The translations under genes and the position numbers were made by a program. A stretch of 64,000 nt of DNA, taken from contig KV423957.1 in the NCBI GenBank assembly GCA_001632435.1, forward strand, positions 98,417 through 162,416. The letters are read 5' to 3'. Origin of the DNA: Calocera cornea HHB12733. Lineage: Eukaryota; Basidiomycota; Dacrymycetes; Dacrymycetales; Dacrymycetaceae. The notes beneath the pieces are model-generated. The model ran no database searches and was not told the DNA's origin. It saw only the letters and a program-made list of their open reading frames with translations. This document shows positions 10,861 through 23,310 of this stretch, in pieces (position 1 is the first letter of the stretch; each line of letters opens with the position of its first letter).

Positions 10861-11452
10861 TGTCAGGGGACACCAAGTTTGGCCAACTCGGGCACGATCT
10901 CGCAACACTCGGACACCTTCGACCACCTTTGACAGTTCCCCAGAACTCGGCTCCGCATTCAGGTCTTTGGTTACAAAGTCGCACCTTTGGCATAAACCTT
11001 TGGATACTTGGTACAGGCTTAGGTAAGGCAGTGCCCACTCGGCTATGCTTCGGCTGTGCGGGCTATGCCTCGGCTGTGTCCTGGGCAGTGTCGGGTCTCA
11101 CCTCGGCGTTTCGGGAGAAGCTGAGGCTGTGATTGTATACTCGTATATAAACCTCGGTAGCTTCAGTAGCTTCTCCTTAGATCTGATCTCTGAGGAATCT
11201 CCATAGTCTTGTGAGAAAGCCTGGTCATCACATCCATCCTCCCGCTCCAAACATCCAAACTCTCTCCGAACTCTGCTTGCTTCATCCGAACTACCTTTGA
11301 CGTCCCACGTATCTCCTAGTTGGACTTACAAAGGGTATGATTGGTTGGTTCTTGGATACTGTCAGCCACGACCTCCCCCGAATCCCTCGTCTTTGGTCTC
11401 TTCGACTCAGTCGGGTTTAGTCGGCAGCCTTGCTAGACTGTGTGCCCTCACA
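10861..11452 (+). repeat. Solo LTR, gypsy family C, copy 1
   Basis: This 592-bp LTR begins TGTCAGGGGACACCAAG and ends GTGTGCCCTCACA. It is flanked by a perfect 5-bp target duplication GCTAC (10856-10860 and 11453-11457). A TATA box (gtatataaacc, about 11141) precedes the shared hairpin (11175-11196). It aligns without length change to 28097-28688; the differences are mostly CpG transitions. Confidence 0.95.
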
Positions 11453-11487
11453 GCTACTGCAGTCATGCTGCCTCCTGACAGGTGCTA

Positions 11488-11858
11488 CTGCACCCGCACG
11501 AGTATATGCCTTTGTAATGCGTAACATGGGGCCAGTTTGCAAGCAAGTTGGGACTTTGTAACACGTAATGGAGGGTTGCAAGTAATTGCTTGGGATTTAC
11601 TTCCGAACTTAAGCTGAGCTCAGAGATCCCTTTCTCTGCTGAAGGGCCTCCCACGGGCAATGGTCTGTGCTCTTGACCACTGCTGCCTCATAGAAAACTT
11701 GTACTGGGCTATCTCTGTCACAACTTGCAGGCACTATCATCCCCCTGCAAGCAACCTCCATGTTTTGTAACATGTAATGGTGCATCCAAAGTAACTACGT
11801 CTGCTTCTGAAGTGGAATCTAATATGGAAGCATAAAGCATATACTCGTGCGGGTACAG
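11488..11858. mobile_element. TA-flanked MITE
   Basis: The 371-bp element has terminal inverted repeats CTGCACCCGCACGAGTATAT and, from the other end, CTGTACCCGCACGAGTATAT. A TA flanks each side (11486-11487 and 11859-11860), fitting a Tc1/mariner-type non-autonomous element. Inside are at least three copies of a TTTGTAAYRCGTAATGG-like motif (near 11511, 11553 and 11764). There is no coding capacity. Confidence 0.85.
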
Positions 11859-11860
11859 TA

Positions 11861-12295
11861 TCCTGGGAAATACCTCCAGAAGCAGCGTACGCTATCGGAA
11901 GCAATTCTCACGCGAGGGCAACCACCTACCGCTGAAGCAACCCTCTTGAGGCGGAAGCAATGACACACAGCGGAAGTATTGGGTTCATCGGAAGCAACCC
12001 ACCAAATCCCCCCCGCAATGGGGAGTAATGCTCTGTGCCGGAAGCAATCCGCTGCAGTGTGTGGAGTGCAAGGCTCTTCCCGCTCGACAGCATGAGCGAG
12101 GAAGGATAATATGGTCGAAATGACATAACTATCGTATGTAGCAGAATTGCAAATTGCTGCGAGACTGAATGAATCCAAGGAATCGAAAGGCTGCCAGATT
12201 GCAACGGAGCTTGCAGAAAGCATCCACTGAGCATAAACAGGTTTGGTAGTCACTAGACACATTAGTATAAGTGTAGTTGTATGATGCGAAGATGG
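11861..12295 (+). repeat. GGAAGCAA motif array 3' of SEC7
   Basis: Roughly every 20-25 bp the sequence repeats CGGAAGCAAT or a close variant (CAGAAGCAG, CTGAAGCAA, CGGAAGTAT) from about 11875 to 12050. The rest, to the SEC7 stop at 12296, has no clear feature. The same motif class recurs at 23.2, 25.2-26.0 and 46.9-47.6 kb. Confidence 0.7.
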
Positions 12296-15200
12296 TCATT
12301 GGGCATGGGTGTCGATGGTGATGCCCTTGGCGACACCGACACGCTGAAATACCATCCGAAGAGACTCTCGCACTTCAGGTGTCAGATCCCGGGCGAGTAG
12401 ATCCGTTGCCAAAGGATATAATGCAGAAAGGTATAGGTTGAACTGGCGATACCAGCAATATTAGTTATATCTTAGAGCGAGTAGGAATTATCGATGCACT
12501 CACGTCAGCACCATCGAGAGACGAGAATCCTTGCAAAATCTCCGCTACGATTGGCGACCATGTGATGATATTTTTGGATTGTTTCGCTGCCCGGAGTGAA
12601 TTGAAGTCTTTCAAGATTCCCAGACAGAGACTTCGAAAGATTGAGGAAAGGAGCGATGAAATCAAAATAAGGAGCTTACGGAATCAGTCGTTCAGACACT
12701 CTTCCGCGACCACCGTCGCTGTCTACACGATCATCCTCATACATACGCAAGAGGACTTTCACGAGAGTAGCGGCGCTGCTAGATTCCTGCTTCAAGAGAT
12801 TCGGCAGATGTTTCATGAAGCCTGCAAGCTCATCCATGAGCCATCGCAGCGTTGATTGAAGTCATGAGCACGTACCAGCCTTCCACAGGCCTTTTCGTAG
12901 CTCCTCGTCTGCATTGAAGTCTCGAGCAAACTGGTAGCTCTGATCGAGGACGGCCATTAGTCTGAGCAAGTGCTCCGGTGGTATTGTGCTGTAGACTTCA
13001 TCATTCTGTAAGAGCTCGTGTGTGGTTTCGATCAACAAAAGCTGAAGGACGCATTTCACTATGATTTGCTTGAAAGTCTGCTTTCGCTGCGAGGCCGTAA
13101 CATCGGTTTGCCGCGGGCCCGAGTCCGGCGATAGAGGAGCGGGGATAATGTTGGGACCAGGCGACTCTAGAATCACAAAGGCGTCTCAGCAAGAGGTGCG
13201 TTAAAAAAGGAGACAGAAACTTGACCAGCTGCCACCTCCATGCCATTGGCCTCTTCTAGATCTGTCCGTAGCGATTCATCCAGCAATTGATATGGAGTCG
13301 TCGTTTTGAAAAGTTTGACAAACGTGGTGATGACGCGTTCCCATCTCTCCGGGCTTAGCTTCTGGACGTTCTGTTCAAGCAGTTGCTGAAAACATGAGGT
13401 ACCGATTCGCGCCAGCGTGTCATTTTCTTGTGTGGAAGTTCAGGAAACAAGCATTCTTGTTCGCAATAAACTGAAGCTTACCTTGGCAGATGCAAACAAC
13501 GAGCAGCTCCAGCAAACCATCTAGAGTCCTTTCTAGTGTCTCGAAATAGTACGTGTATAGGTTGATCAGTTCGCGGAGCGCTTGAATCATTGTGGTCGAT
13601 AGCCATACACTCATGTCTTCTTGAGTGCTGAATCGTGAAAGATCCTGCGACCGAAGAACGGAGAAGATGGGGAATAAGATCTCACGGCACACCATATCCC
13701 AGAAATCTGGGGAGAAAGAGGCCCCGTATGTACGAAGTGCGTCGAAGAGCGAATCTAGGGCCCTAAGTGCAACAATCAGTGTCTTGCCCAACAAAGGCAA
13801 ATGCAGGGCATACAGTCTTCGAACTTCCAGGTCTTCTCCGTTCATAATGATGTCGTAGAAACTGAACAACACCGGGAACCAAAAACGAACCATGGGATCA
13901 TCAGTGCTCGCTGGGTTGGTAACTCCTTCAGGCCCGGGCTTCAAAGAGCACTCTGGCGTCTCTAGCATTGACGGGATCACACTACGAAGCATATTGATAG
14001 CGAGGAGGCTGATCTTCTGAAACTTGCTGACTTTGCAGAAATCTGTCAAGCAGACAGTAAGGTCTGCAAAGGCCCCGTAGCGGACGATTGCTGGAAACTG
14101 CTCGTTGTAGAGCTGAGTGACGATCTCAAAAGCGTAATTTGCGACACCAACTGAGGTTATCCATTCAGACAATGTGAAACTGGGAAGTGACTCGAAGAAA
14201 CGCACGATTCGGCACTTTCGATGCAGCAGAAAAGACACCAAACATGGTCCGCCATCCCGATCGCATGTTTTCCACTTGTCCCTGTATGAGCCGATGCAGA
14301 CATTGCAAAACCTATTATGCGCCGTTAGAATCAACACCTTTGATGCATCGCTGGACTTACCAGCTCCCGGACATCCGGATTAGAATTGTGGATCATGGTA
14401 TATTCAAAGGGCTTCAAGAAGTCCTTTTGAAACTTGAAATGTGGAAGCTCTTCTTTCTCCAAGAACCGCTTCGCCAGCTGACGCAAGGCATCCAGAGCGA
14501 AGATAGCGACACTCGGATTGTTGTGGCAGCAGACCTTTCCAAATCCTTTGTTAAGACAACAGACGATGCGGGAGGGGGACTCGGGGGCGTCTGAGAGTGG
14601 CATACCTGATTGAAGTGCTCTCCAAGAATCATCCAAAGGCCAGACCATTCAATGCGGATGCGGTTCATGTTGTAGTACGAAATCTCTACGAGCTTCTGCA
14701 GACTGAACAGACGGGGCCGCTCAGACATGCCAGATGACTGTATCTCTTCCGCCGATACGTCACAGAGTGCTTTGACGAAGTCCAGAATAGCCGCCTAGAC
14801 ATGTACCAATAAGCTGTGGTCAGGCAGCGGATCGTAAGGACTTACACCGCTCAGTTTCTCGCTCCAACTGAACACCATATCTGCGGATACTGTGATCTGA
14901 GTGGACCTGCTGGCGTGGGCAAGCTCTTCGGCTGGCTTCATGGAGCGCTGGCCTTGTGTCTTCCTCTGATTTGCGCTGAACAATTCTGAGGGTGGTGTTA
15001 GAGCAGAGAAATGACAGGGCTTACCCTTTACGGTTGGATACCACCATTTCATTACCATCACTGATGAATTGCAGCCGTTCAAGCTGGCTGACACAATTCA
15101 AGATCTCATGCCAGGTCCCCTTGAGATTGTCTTTGATCCCATCCGATGTCGCCAATTCCAATAGTAACTTGATGGCTTCCATGTGCTTCACCTTCATTTC

Positions 15201-18200
15201 GCCGAGATTGTTCAAAAATGTGAATTTGGCCAAGGTTGTCATGAAGGCGTTTCTCTCCAGATCCATGTCAAAGAAGCAAGCGATTCTGATAGCGTGTTTG
15301 AAGCCTTCCAGACAGAGGAGCACAACATCGAGATCGTCAGTGTCTTGTATTGGACCAGATATGCCCGCCAAAAAGGACATCCAAGCCACCTCGAACATTG
15401 GGCGCACGTGGACGTGATGAGATGCACTGAAAAACTGGTCGCTCGGGCGGGGTGTCCCCCGTCTCTGAGTTCGACTTAGATTTCGAAACAATGCCTAAAT
15501 GAGATACATCAGACGAGCCTTTGCCAAACCGCCTGATAGCTTACCTCCGTGCGATTCGCCATCCCAAGAGACTGCATCACATAGGCTTCGCGCTGCAGGT
15601 CTCGTCCGACGTTTGCCAACGCATTAACTAATCCTTGAGAGGCCGCAGCGTGGCCAAGCGCAGTCTCAGCCTCATCTTTCATGCGGATCTCATTGGAGAG
15701 GATCTCATCGTAGATCGATGACAGGTAATCCTCTGGGAGGTCGGAGCCGTCATTGATGCCACGATTGTTCCGGATGAAATCTGCCTTCGTCATGCGGACC
15801 TTGACTTGAGGGTTATGGGCGTCCGTGTTAAGCATGATTGTTGAGTAAGACAATACGTAAGCCGTATCTGGATATTCCGTGAGTCTGAGTCTATCACGCA
15901 GGGCTCAGAGACCCGCCTGCGTTTGCAAATGGCGTGTTTGTGTTGCCCGCGATATAACGCTCTGCGAATTTGAGCATGAACCTGTCGATTTTCTGCGCCT
16001 CTCCGGGCAGACGAAATGATTGAAGGAAGAGGCGAAGAGCGTCCACGAAAGGAAGATTCGTGAAGTCCAGCATGTCTACAAATGCATGCATCGTAGCCAC
16101 ATTTTCTTCGTCTCTGTTGAATGGATGGGTGCTTTAGTGACACGTACTGCAGGGAGGTGCATTGTACCAACCCCTCGCCTAGGTACTCTCCAATCATAGT
16201 TTTGCTGAGACCGTCCGTGTGGAGCAAAAAAGCGGACACATCCCTGGGATCCCTGCTGCGGATGAATCCATTTTCGATCAGGAATTGAATTCCCTAGTAT
16301 AAGCGTAAGCATGCAGTGGGACAGCTCGTAGGCCGTGGAATAATACCCTTTTCGGCTTGAAGTTAAAGCGCTTAATGCCTTCTAGCAAGGATGATTTCCT
16401 CAACTTCGCACTCTCGAACCTCTCCGGGTCATCTGAGCTCTCAGGCGTGGAGACGCGCTCGGAGAGTCTCTCAAGAGAAGGTGTGGCAAGACCAGCTGTC
16501 TCAGGTCGGCTAGCACTTGCGATTCGCTCGTCACTCCCATTTTGCCGTACATCAGGCCCAATGCCACCACTGGTCGTGGTGCCCCACATGACGAGAGACC
16601 GAAGCACAGAGACCAAACATTCCAAGCTTTGCTGCTTCAATTTGACTTCGGACACGGCTCCGAACGATTCGTCAACAGAGCTGACTGCAGCCGTGCTGTA
16701 CGATGGTGGAATGGATGACGCATCTGTGCCAAACTTGCCGTGTCTAGCTGATTGACCGCTCGTAGGCTCGCCAGTTTTGCTCGGTTGTGTTGTTATATGG
16801 GTGGAGCTCAGCCGAGATACGATGTTCATCAGACTGGTATTTGCGTCAGTCCTCAGAGAACGGGAAGGAAGAAGTGACGGACTGTTCGTAGATATTGTCC
16901 AGGGCGGTCCGGTCACAGTCATAGTTCAGATATAACTCAACTAGAGCCTGCGGGTCTTCACATAAGCGCTGCAACATGCTCATCACTACAGACTTCTGTT
17001 TGAGAGTGGAGTTGCGCATTTCTAAGATGGGAATGAAGATCTCGTGCAGCAGAACCTCTATTTCCTTCTGTGGTAGTCGTGAGATCACTCCTGCAGTATA
17101 TATGAACAGTGCCTGACCTTCAGTTTGGTGCGCATTCCTGACATGACTCGCCAAAAGATCTCGACACTGAGTTCGAAGACCTGCGGGACTGGGCTGACAG
17201 CGTTCCGGCTCAGGCTCAGGCAGATATATTGCTTCGTCGCTTGCAAGAAAGGTGTCTTTTCGCTTGAGGACCCGGATGGAATCACAACAGAAGGTTCCAC
17301 AAATATCGGCATGTGGGCGCTAAGAATCGTCAAGACAAGGTGAAGAGACAAGAGCTTGGATCTCATCGCATGTGACTTCATGTCCCGCTCGCTAATTCGC
17401 GTCGATCGTAGAGCCTCAGACAACCGTTCTCGCTGCAAAAACATGGACTCACCTGTCCGTCCCAAGAGACTTCATAGTGAGTTTGCACAAGGCTCGGAAG
17501 ACCAAGAAGGCATCTTTAATGAACAGGTCGTTGGTTGTTACATGTCTAGGGAGCACTGTCTGCAGATCCCCATCACCCATCTGATCATGCGGATTTGGAT
17601 TTTCGAACGAGCGCCTGCCAAGGATCAGAATCTGTATGAGCGCGACCTCGGGATGTCTTACAATGTCAACCCTGGCTGTGGCATGTGCTGTCGCGGTTCG
17701 TCCTCCGCTGCCTCCACACTAATGGCCCCATGGATGTTCTTCTCGCTGAGTACGGCAGCGAGTGTTGCCCCCTCTGCGGCATCCCCGTCGGCGACAATAG
17801 AGACCTGTTCATCATCATGGGGCCGCTCTGGGGTGCCGTGATTGTCTGCTGGAGATGCTAGCGCTGCGTCGGGAATGCGGGATTGCGGAGAAACAGCGGG
17901 AGAGGCTGACCCACTTTCGCTCGCGCCTTCTAGGTTGGGCGTATCAGACCGTGATTCTAGACCGCCATTGATGGTGCTTGGGATGCGGCAGCGAGCGAAA
18001 ACATGCAGAACCATCTGCGTCAGTCCTCCTTGAGCAACTGCCTGACTTTCACTATCTCCGCTGAGAAGAAATATGTTATAGACCGTTCGCACTGCTTTGA
18101 GCAGGGATGAGTGATGAACTAGGAGGTTCGGAGACATGACCAAGGCGAGGAGAGCCTTGACGATCTGAAGACTGACAGTCGAAGGAGTCGATTCTGTATG

Positions 18201-19073
18201 ACAAGCGGTGATCGTCTGTGTGATGACATCCGGGAACGGCACCTTCTTCTCGGCACCATCACCGTGGACCGGCGGTGCATCACTGGTTCGTGGGGAGGGC
18301 GGAGGGGAGATGACAGTAGTTTGCGGAGATGTGTCCATGAAGAAGGAATGAGAGATGAGCTTCGCGATACAGTCGATAGAGGCGACTTGTAGTCTCTCGT
18401 TCCTGGTCTCGCAGGCTAGTCGCAAAGGTTCGAATATTTCTCGTGACCTTGCTGATGTTGCTTGTCGAGACCGGGTCAATTCCAACGCATGTTGTGTGAC
18501 TGCCAGTAACTCTTTCGAGCGCTTTGCTTCTCGGGATGAGAGAATCAACTCGAGAGCGGAAGTCAGGCTGACCGTCACAGCAGACAAGGCCGAGCCAGAC
18601 GACTGAGAGATAGTCGACATTGCCACAGAAGAACGCCGGGGAGGAGGAGTCTGAGTTGACATACGCTGAGGAATTGGAGAGGAGGTAGCAGCGTACGTCC
18701 TGTATGTCGGTGCGGGCGACGACGCTTGGGGCGAGGGAGGAGGAATGTCCAGTTTCAACCCAGAATCTACTGGTGGCCCAGTGATGGTTGCGTCTAGGGG
18801 AACGTCTTGTAGACTGGAAGTAGAGACGCTGGGGTCGATCGGGGCTGGCGATGCACCCTCTTGCAGGACGATCTGGCTGTCATCACTCGGCGAGGTCCCG
18901 GGGGCGCTGAAGTCCATGGTTCTCGGAAGAGCAGTGGATTCTTTGGCAGTCATAGGTGTTCCCGGCATTGCCATGGCGGAGCTGTCCACGTCCGTATTTT
19001 GGTTTGTCGGTTCAGAGGCGGATGCTGGTAGCTCGGGAAGCGCTTTGGTGGGAGCGTCCAGAGGTCCATCCAT
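12296..19073 (-). CDS. SEC7: SEC7-type ARF guanine-nucleotide exchange factor (BIG family)
   Basis: This large intron-rich gene starts at the ATG at 19073 and stops at 12296 (C-terminus [13 protein letters not shown]). The N-terminal exon is Ser/Pro-rich, then enters the BIG-family dimerisation/cyclophilin-binding region (about 18500-17800). The Sec7 domain, about 16380-15680, shows [34 protein letters not shown] with the catalytic glutamate finger, and LNTDAHNP. Long helical HDS/DUF1981 regions follow, typical of Sec7/BIG1/BIG2. The protein activates ARF GTPases at the trans-Golgi for coated-vesicle formation. Coding pieces in different frames are joined by short GT-AG introns, for example near 16260-16320 and 15840-15900; I did not fix every boundary. 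Spacing and domain order match a full-length, intact gene. Confidence 0.93.
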
Positions 19074-19523
19074 GACGCCGCTGCCAGACCTGATGAGCTA
19101 TCGCAGGCAGAAAGAAATGGCGTCGTGTAGGCGTGTTTCGCTAAAGAGCCTGTCAAACTTAAAAGTCGAGCAGCATGTACACGTCGCTTGATGCACAAAG
19201 TCAGTGCAGGCCGTGACCTGAGCGCTGCACGTCAGTTGCTGCCATCATGTCGGGGGCACAGCTCACGTCCCCGCCACCGGTTCCGCCACTTCGAGACCAC
19301 GAGGGTCCTTGGTCACTGAGATCATAATTCGAGACTTCCGACTTTCGTGATAATCGCGCCGCGCTCCGCTCCAGTGCAGAGCGCTGTCACTACAAACGAG
19401 TTAAGGACGCGGAGAGTATGACACGCCTTCAGCTTGATAGGAACCGTAGATTGTACACAGCAGTACATGCTCATTAGCACATTGTCAGCAGGGCCTGTTG
19501 AGGGAACCATCCGCTGTATAAGA
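19074..19523. promoter_or_regulatory. SEC7 upstream / RAD3 downstream spacer
   Basis: 450 bp separate the RAD3/XPD stop from the SEC7 start, with both genes on the minus strand. This must hold the RAD3 terminator and the SEC7 promoter. No distinct TATA box or known factor site stands out. Confidence 0.5.
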
Positions 19524-22500
19524 CTATATGGGTATATCCACTAGATCCTCATCCTGGAATTTGCCCCATGACGTCGCAAACTCTTCTTCATCATCCGAGA
19601 TTGGGACCGGTTCCGAGGTGGTTTGTTGAAGTGCATGTTGCTCATCTACTTGCATTTGTGCCGCGGCCTCGTGTTCTGCTTCCTGCCGTCGCTCAATATG
19701 CTCGAGGGTCCACAGAGATATACCGGTCTGGTTTTCGTTTGGATTCTGCGATATTTGACGCATGAAGAGCTTGGAGAGGACAATAGCCATATCTGTTGAT
19801 AGATTGGACGCGGTTTCCGTAATGTACTGGTTCATCCAGCGGGGAAGCTTTGCACGCTTGTCGGCGCGGGCATATCGCTGTTTCCACAATGGTCAGGAAT
19901 TCTGGCAACCATTGACGCGCGGCTGACCTTGTCCGCGAAAACCATCAGCCCCCAGTCTGTTTTCCCTCGCAGAACACGCCCAACACATTGCGCTGCAGTA
20001 CGCATTGCATCAAAAGCAAGAAACTCCGATTCACGAATGCGATAAGCATCACGTAGGTATTCCAAACGTGCCCTGAGTATCCGACTCTGGGTGTATTGAT
20101 ACGGCACTCTGGGATAATCTTCAGTAAGCCAACGGAAGGTTGTAGCGATGCTCATACCCAAACATAATCACGGCTCGACCGTAATTGTGGTCGAAATCAA
20201 TCCCTTCTGAAACCTTGCCCCGAGCGACGGATAGCATAACTGCGCCCCGGCCGTTGTTGCATGCCTGTAATCCGTTAGTGAAACAACACCTTCATCAGAC
20301 AAAACGGCCGAACCCTTCGATAGTTCTCCAATGCAATACTAGTTTCATTGGCATCCGGCGTCTCGACGAATATGAGCTTGTTCTTCCAGACTTCATTTAA
20401 GATCCCCTGTGTTATTGGGTTGAGCTTCGCCTCCCAATGCGGTATTAGTGGACAATTGGCTACGTACCATATCGTTCCACGCCGCAACGATTGACTCCAT
20501 ATACAGGTAACTGGGGAAAAAGGCCACAATTCCATCGGGCACTATTTTGCTGTATTCGATGAGGATGCTGCCGAAATTTCTGACTACGGCCGGATCGTTG
20601 CGCACTTCAAATCGAGAGCTTACTGCCACTTGATCGCTGCCGCGCGTGATGACCTTGGGCGGAGCAGTAAGCTTCACGTCTCCCGTGCCAAAATCGTGCT
20701 CACCAGAGGGAGAAAGCAATTCCTCGTCAGAGTCATAGGATACGACTCCTGGATGACTGGGGTAAACTGGAGCATTTTAGGATACATGTCCAGCGGCGAG
20801 ATCGTCCCGGATGTGATGACGACACTGCTGAAACGCTCAAAGACAGGCTTGATGGCAAGCGAAGGGTCGAGGCATCTGAGGCGAGTTGGTAAGTCACAAT
20901 GGACTGACGGACAATAATAATGCTCTCACGTAAAGTGAAAGATGGGATTGGGGACGGTCGCCGTCTCGGTTTCAAATGGCTCTAAAATGAGAAGAAAGCC
21001 TGCAGGGTACGGATTATGGAAGAGCTCATGTATCGCGATTCCAAACTGACCTTTCTCATATGTAGCCACTAGAGTTGCAAAGCTCGCAACTTTCTGCAAT
21101 GCAGAATGTTCATCCAGTTTACTCAGTTCGAGAGTTCTAACCAAAGATTGGAGGCGCTCGGCGCAGAAGCTAGTCGAATAGTGTCATCATCTGAAGTTTA
21201 ATGATCTTGCTGCATTCCCATACCGAAGAGGCCTTCGTTCAATATATGTAATGTCCTTGAGATGCTGCAAAAATGATAGCGGGGTTTCTGCCACGACATG
21301 CAAGACTCGCATTCTTGTCTGCAGGACTCGTCAGCGCGGACACATCCAAAAAAGACACCAGTTTGCCTTCAGATACTCCACAAGGCGTTTCAGGAAAGCG
21401 ACGAAGTGTTCTGCTTTACGAATATTTCCCGGGACGGCTTCCTTTAGAAGGTCATCTGGAAGGACTATGGGTCCGCTCATCAGAGAGTCAAGGACGTGCA
21501 TCCTTGAATACGCACCGGGATTGGTGATAAAAGCGTCTTCGTCAGGCCCATCGTTATTGGTTTCCTGGAGTCCTTCGACCAACTTCGCGTACTCGTCTTG
21601 CAACTTCGATGCATCTGTCTCTTTAATCCTGCAGGGCGCTGTAGTGTTGTACGAGTCAGGAAAGGCCGACTCACTCTTCGATTTTCTCCGTCAGCTTGAC
21701 AACGCTTCGAGCAGCCGAGTCCAGCATAGGTCGTGTCAAGTCAATGCTCAATGATTCGAGGCATACATTATCTGAAGGATAAGACCGAGTGACTTCGACA
21801 GCGTAGGTCGGTCTCACCGATATTATGTGCTTCGTCGAAGACGACGATCGAATCTTTAGAGAATTCCTTGGAAACTTGCTCGGCGACCTTAGGATCAAGA
21901 AGGTAATGAAAGGAATAGATGATCACATCCACGAAGGGCATCTGCTCGAGCAACATCAGCGACGGTTCCGTACGTAAACGGGATATTATGACCATCCGCC
22001 GAATCGTGAAGTAAGGGCAGACGCCTTCATCTCTGCCGTATTGCAGCACTTCGGCGAGAGTGTAGATCCCAGGAGGTATAAGATTGCCTGGTTCTTTTTC
22101 CCCGAGTTTCTGAAACAGTATGAGTTTGAGATTGTTTTGCATGACGACAGTCCTACCTCGTGCCAATCGCACAGAGGTACAGATCCGGGGTCTGCGCGGC
22201 CCCTTTCGCAAACAGCAGAATTTGTGAGATCCCGACAACGGGCGTCCACAACCTTTCCTTTCTTCTCCTTGCTAACCTGGGTGTTACAGCGGTCTCACGT
22301 GAGATGCTCGCAACTCTGATACAACGCACATACTTCAGGATGTAGGCAGAGATTCTTTCGGCTCGTCAGACCAAGGCCCATGAAGCCTTCTTCCTTTGCG
22401 CGTTCTTCTGGGGTCTCGGCCTGAGAAATACGGTACTTCATAAGCCGTTGAAGCTCGGACAGTGCCTTTTCAATTTCAGGTACAGTACGTGAACAGTAGA

Positions 22501-22917
22501 TGAGCTTTCGTGGGTGGGGCGAATGCTAACACGTTCCACATGTCAGCTAGTGCAATGCGCGTGACCATAAGACCTTGCCCGTTGGTATGAGACGATGAGT
22601 GAGAGAAGGGAAACCGTCTTGCCGGTTCCGGAAGGCATTTCGAGTACGCCATGACCCTTGAATTGCTATAAGCAAGATATCGCCAAAGACAAAGGTATAC
22701 TGACTTGCGCGTCCAGCGTTCGTTTGAGGTCACACATATAAGAGTATTGCTCTGTGAACGCGGTCGTCAAGTGGGCCGCCAAGCAATCTACTGGACTTAC
22801 CAGGATAGATGCGGTCATATGGGAAGACAATCTGCAGCGGGCACGATTATCAACACGAAGCATGTATTATATGATATGGCGCGAGCTCACTGGTAATCCA
22901 TCGATGTTAAACTTCAT
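19524..22917 (-). CDS. RAD3: TFIIH 5'-3' DNA helicase Rad3/XPD
   Basis: The start at 22915-22917 gives MKFNIDGLP, the conserved XPD N-terminus, and the stop is at 19524. Spliced exons show helicase motif I ([12 protein letters not shown], about 22620), the Fe-S cluster cysteines (CLHPEVC near 22350, then DARC...C...LCDWHE near 22240-22150), the DEAH box (VVFDEAHNI, about 21850), and motif VI ([15 protein letters not shown], about 19960). An acidic C-terminal tail ends [19 protein letters not shown]. The protein unwinds DNA for nucleotide-excision repair and is a core TFIIH subunit in transcription initiation. About ten introns of around 50 nt are implied; the first two (after GLP and after RIYP) have clear GT...AG borders. 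It appears intact, despite transposon-derived sequence reaching within 300 bp of the start codon. Confidence 0.95.
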
Positions 22918-23308
22918 ACCTGCCGGATATCGAGTTACGAGTTGACTGGAGGCAGGAGGGGGGCTCTCAAACCAGAGAGACTGAGCTGGGTCTGCTTCCG
23001 TGTATGATGCGAGTCATCAAACACCTCATGGGCGCTAATAACCACAGCACCTGGGCCGAGGTACTGTATGTCAATTTGCGTCCTCCCGAAGCGGACCCTA
23101 TGTGAGAGGAGCAAGACGGCAGAGCGGGAGCAAAGGGAACGTGCCGCTTGGGCAACTTCGCCATATCGCTCACTTCCATGGAACATCTTGCTCTCACTGG
23201 AGTGTTTACTTCCGCTATCCCCTTTGAATTTGAGGGGGTTTGCTTCCATGGCTGCTTGCTTCCTGTATGTAATTTTCCTCCGCTGTTCGATTAGCTTCTG
23301 TGATAATG
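22918..23308. promoter_or_regulatory. RAD3 upstream region merging into motif-array DNA
   Basis: The RAD3 promoter must lie here. From about 23200 the sequence is made of TTGCTTCC/TTACTTCCG motifs (for example 23206, 23228, 23241 and 23292), the reverse complement of the GGAAGCAA array motif. The pogo element then interrupts the array. A 104-codon minus-strand frame (22935-23249) overlaps the array and is not supported as a gene. Confidence 0.5.
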
Positions 23309-23310
23309 TA

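Noticed and set aside
16357..18606. Plus-strand frames opposite SEC7
   Set aside because: They mirror the codon pattern of the minus-strand SEC7 exons and have no motif; shadows.
22935..23249. 104-codon minus-strand frame upstream of RAD3
   Set aside because: It begins inside the GGAAGCAA motif array, shows no known motif, and lies in the RAD3 promoter; likely chance.
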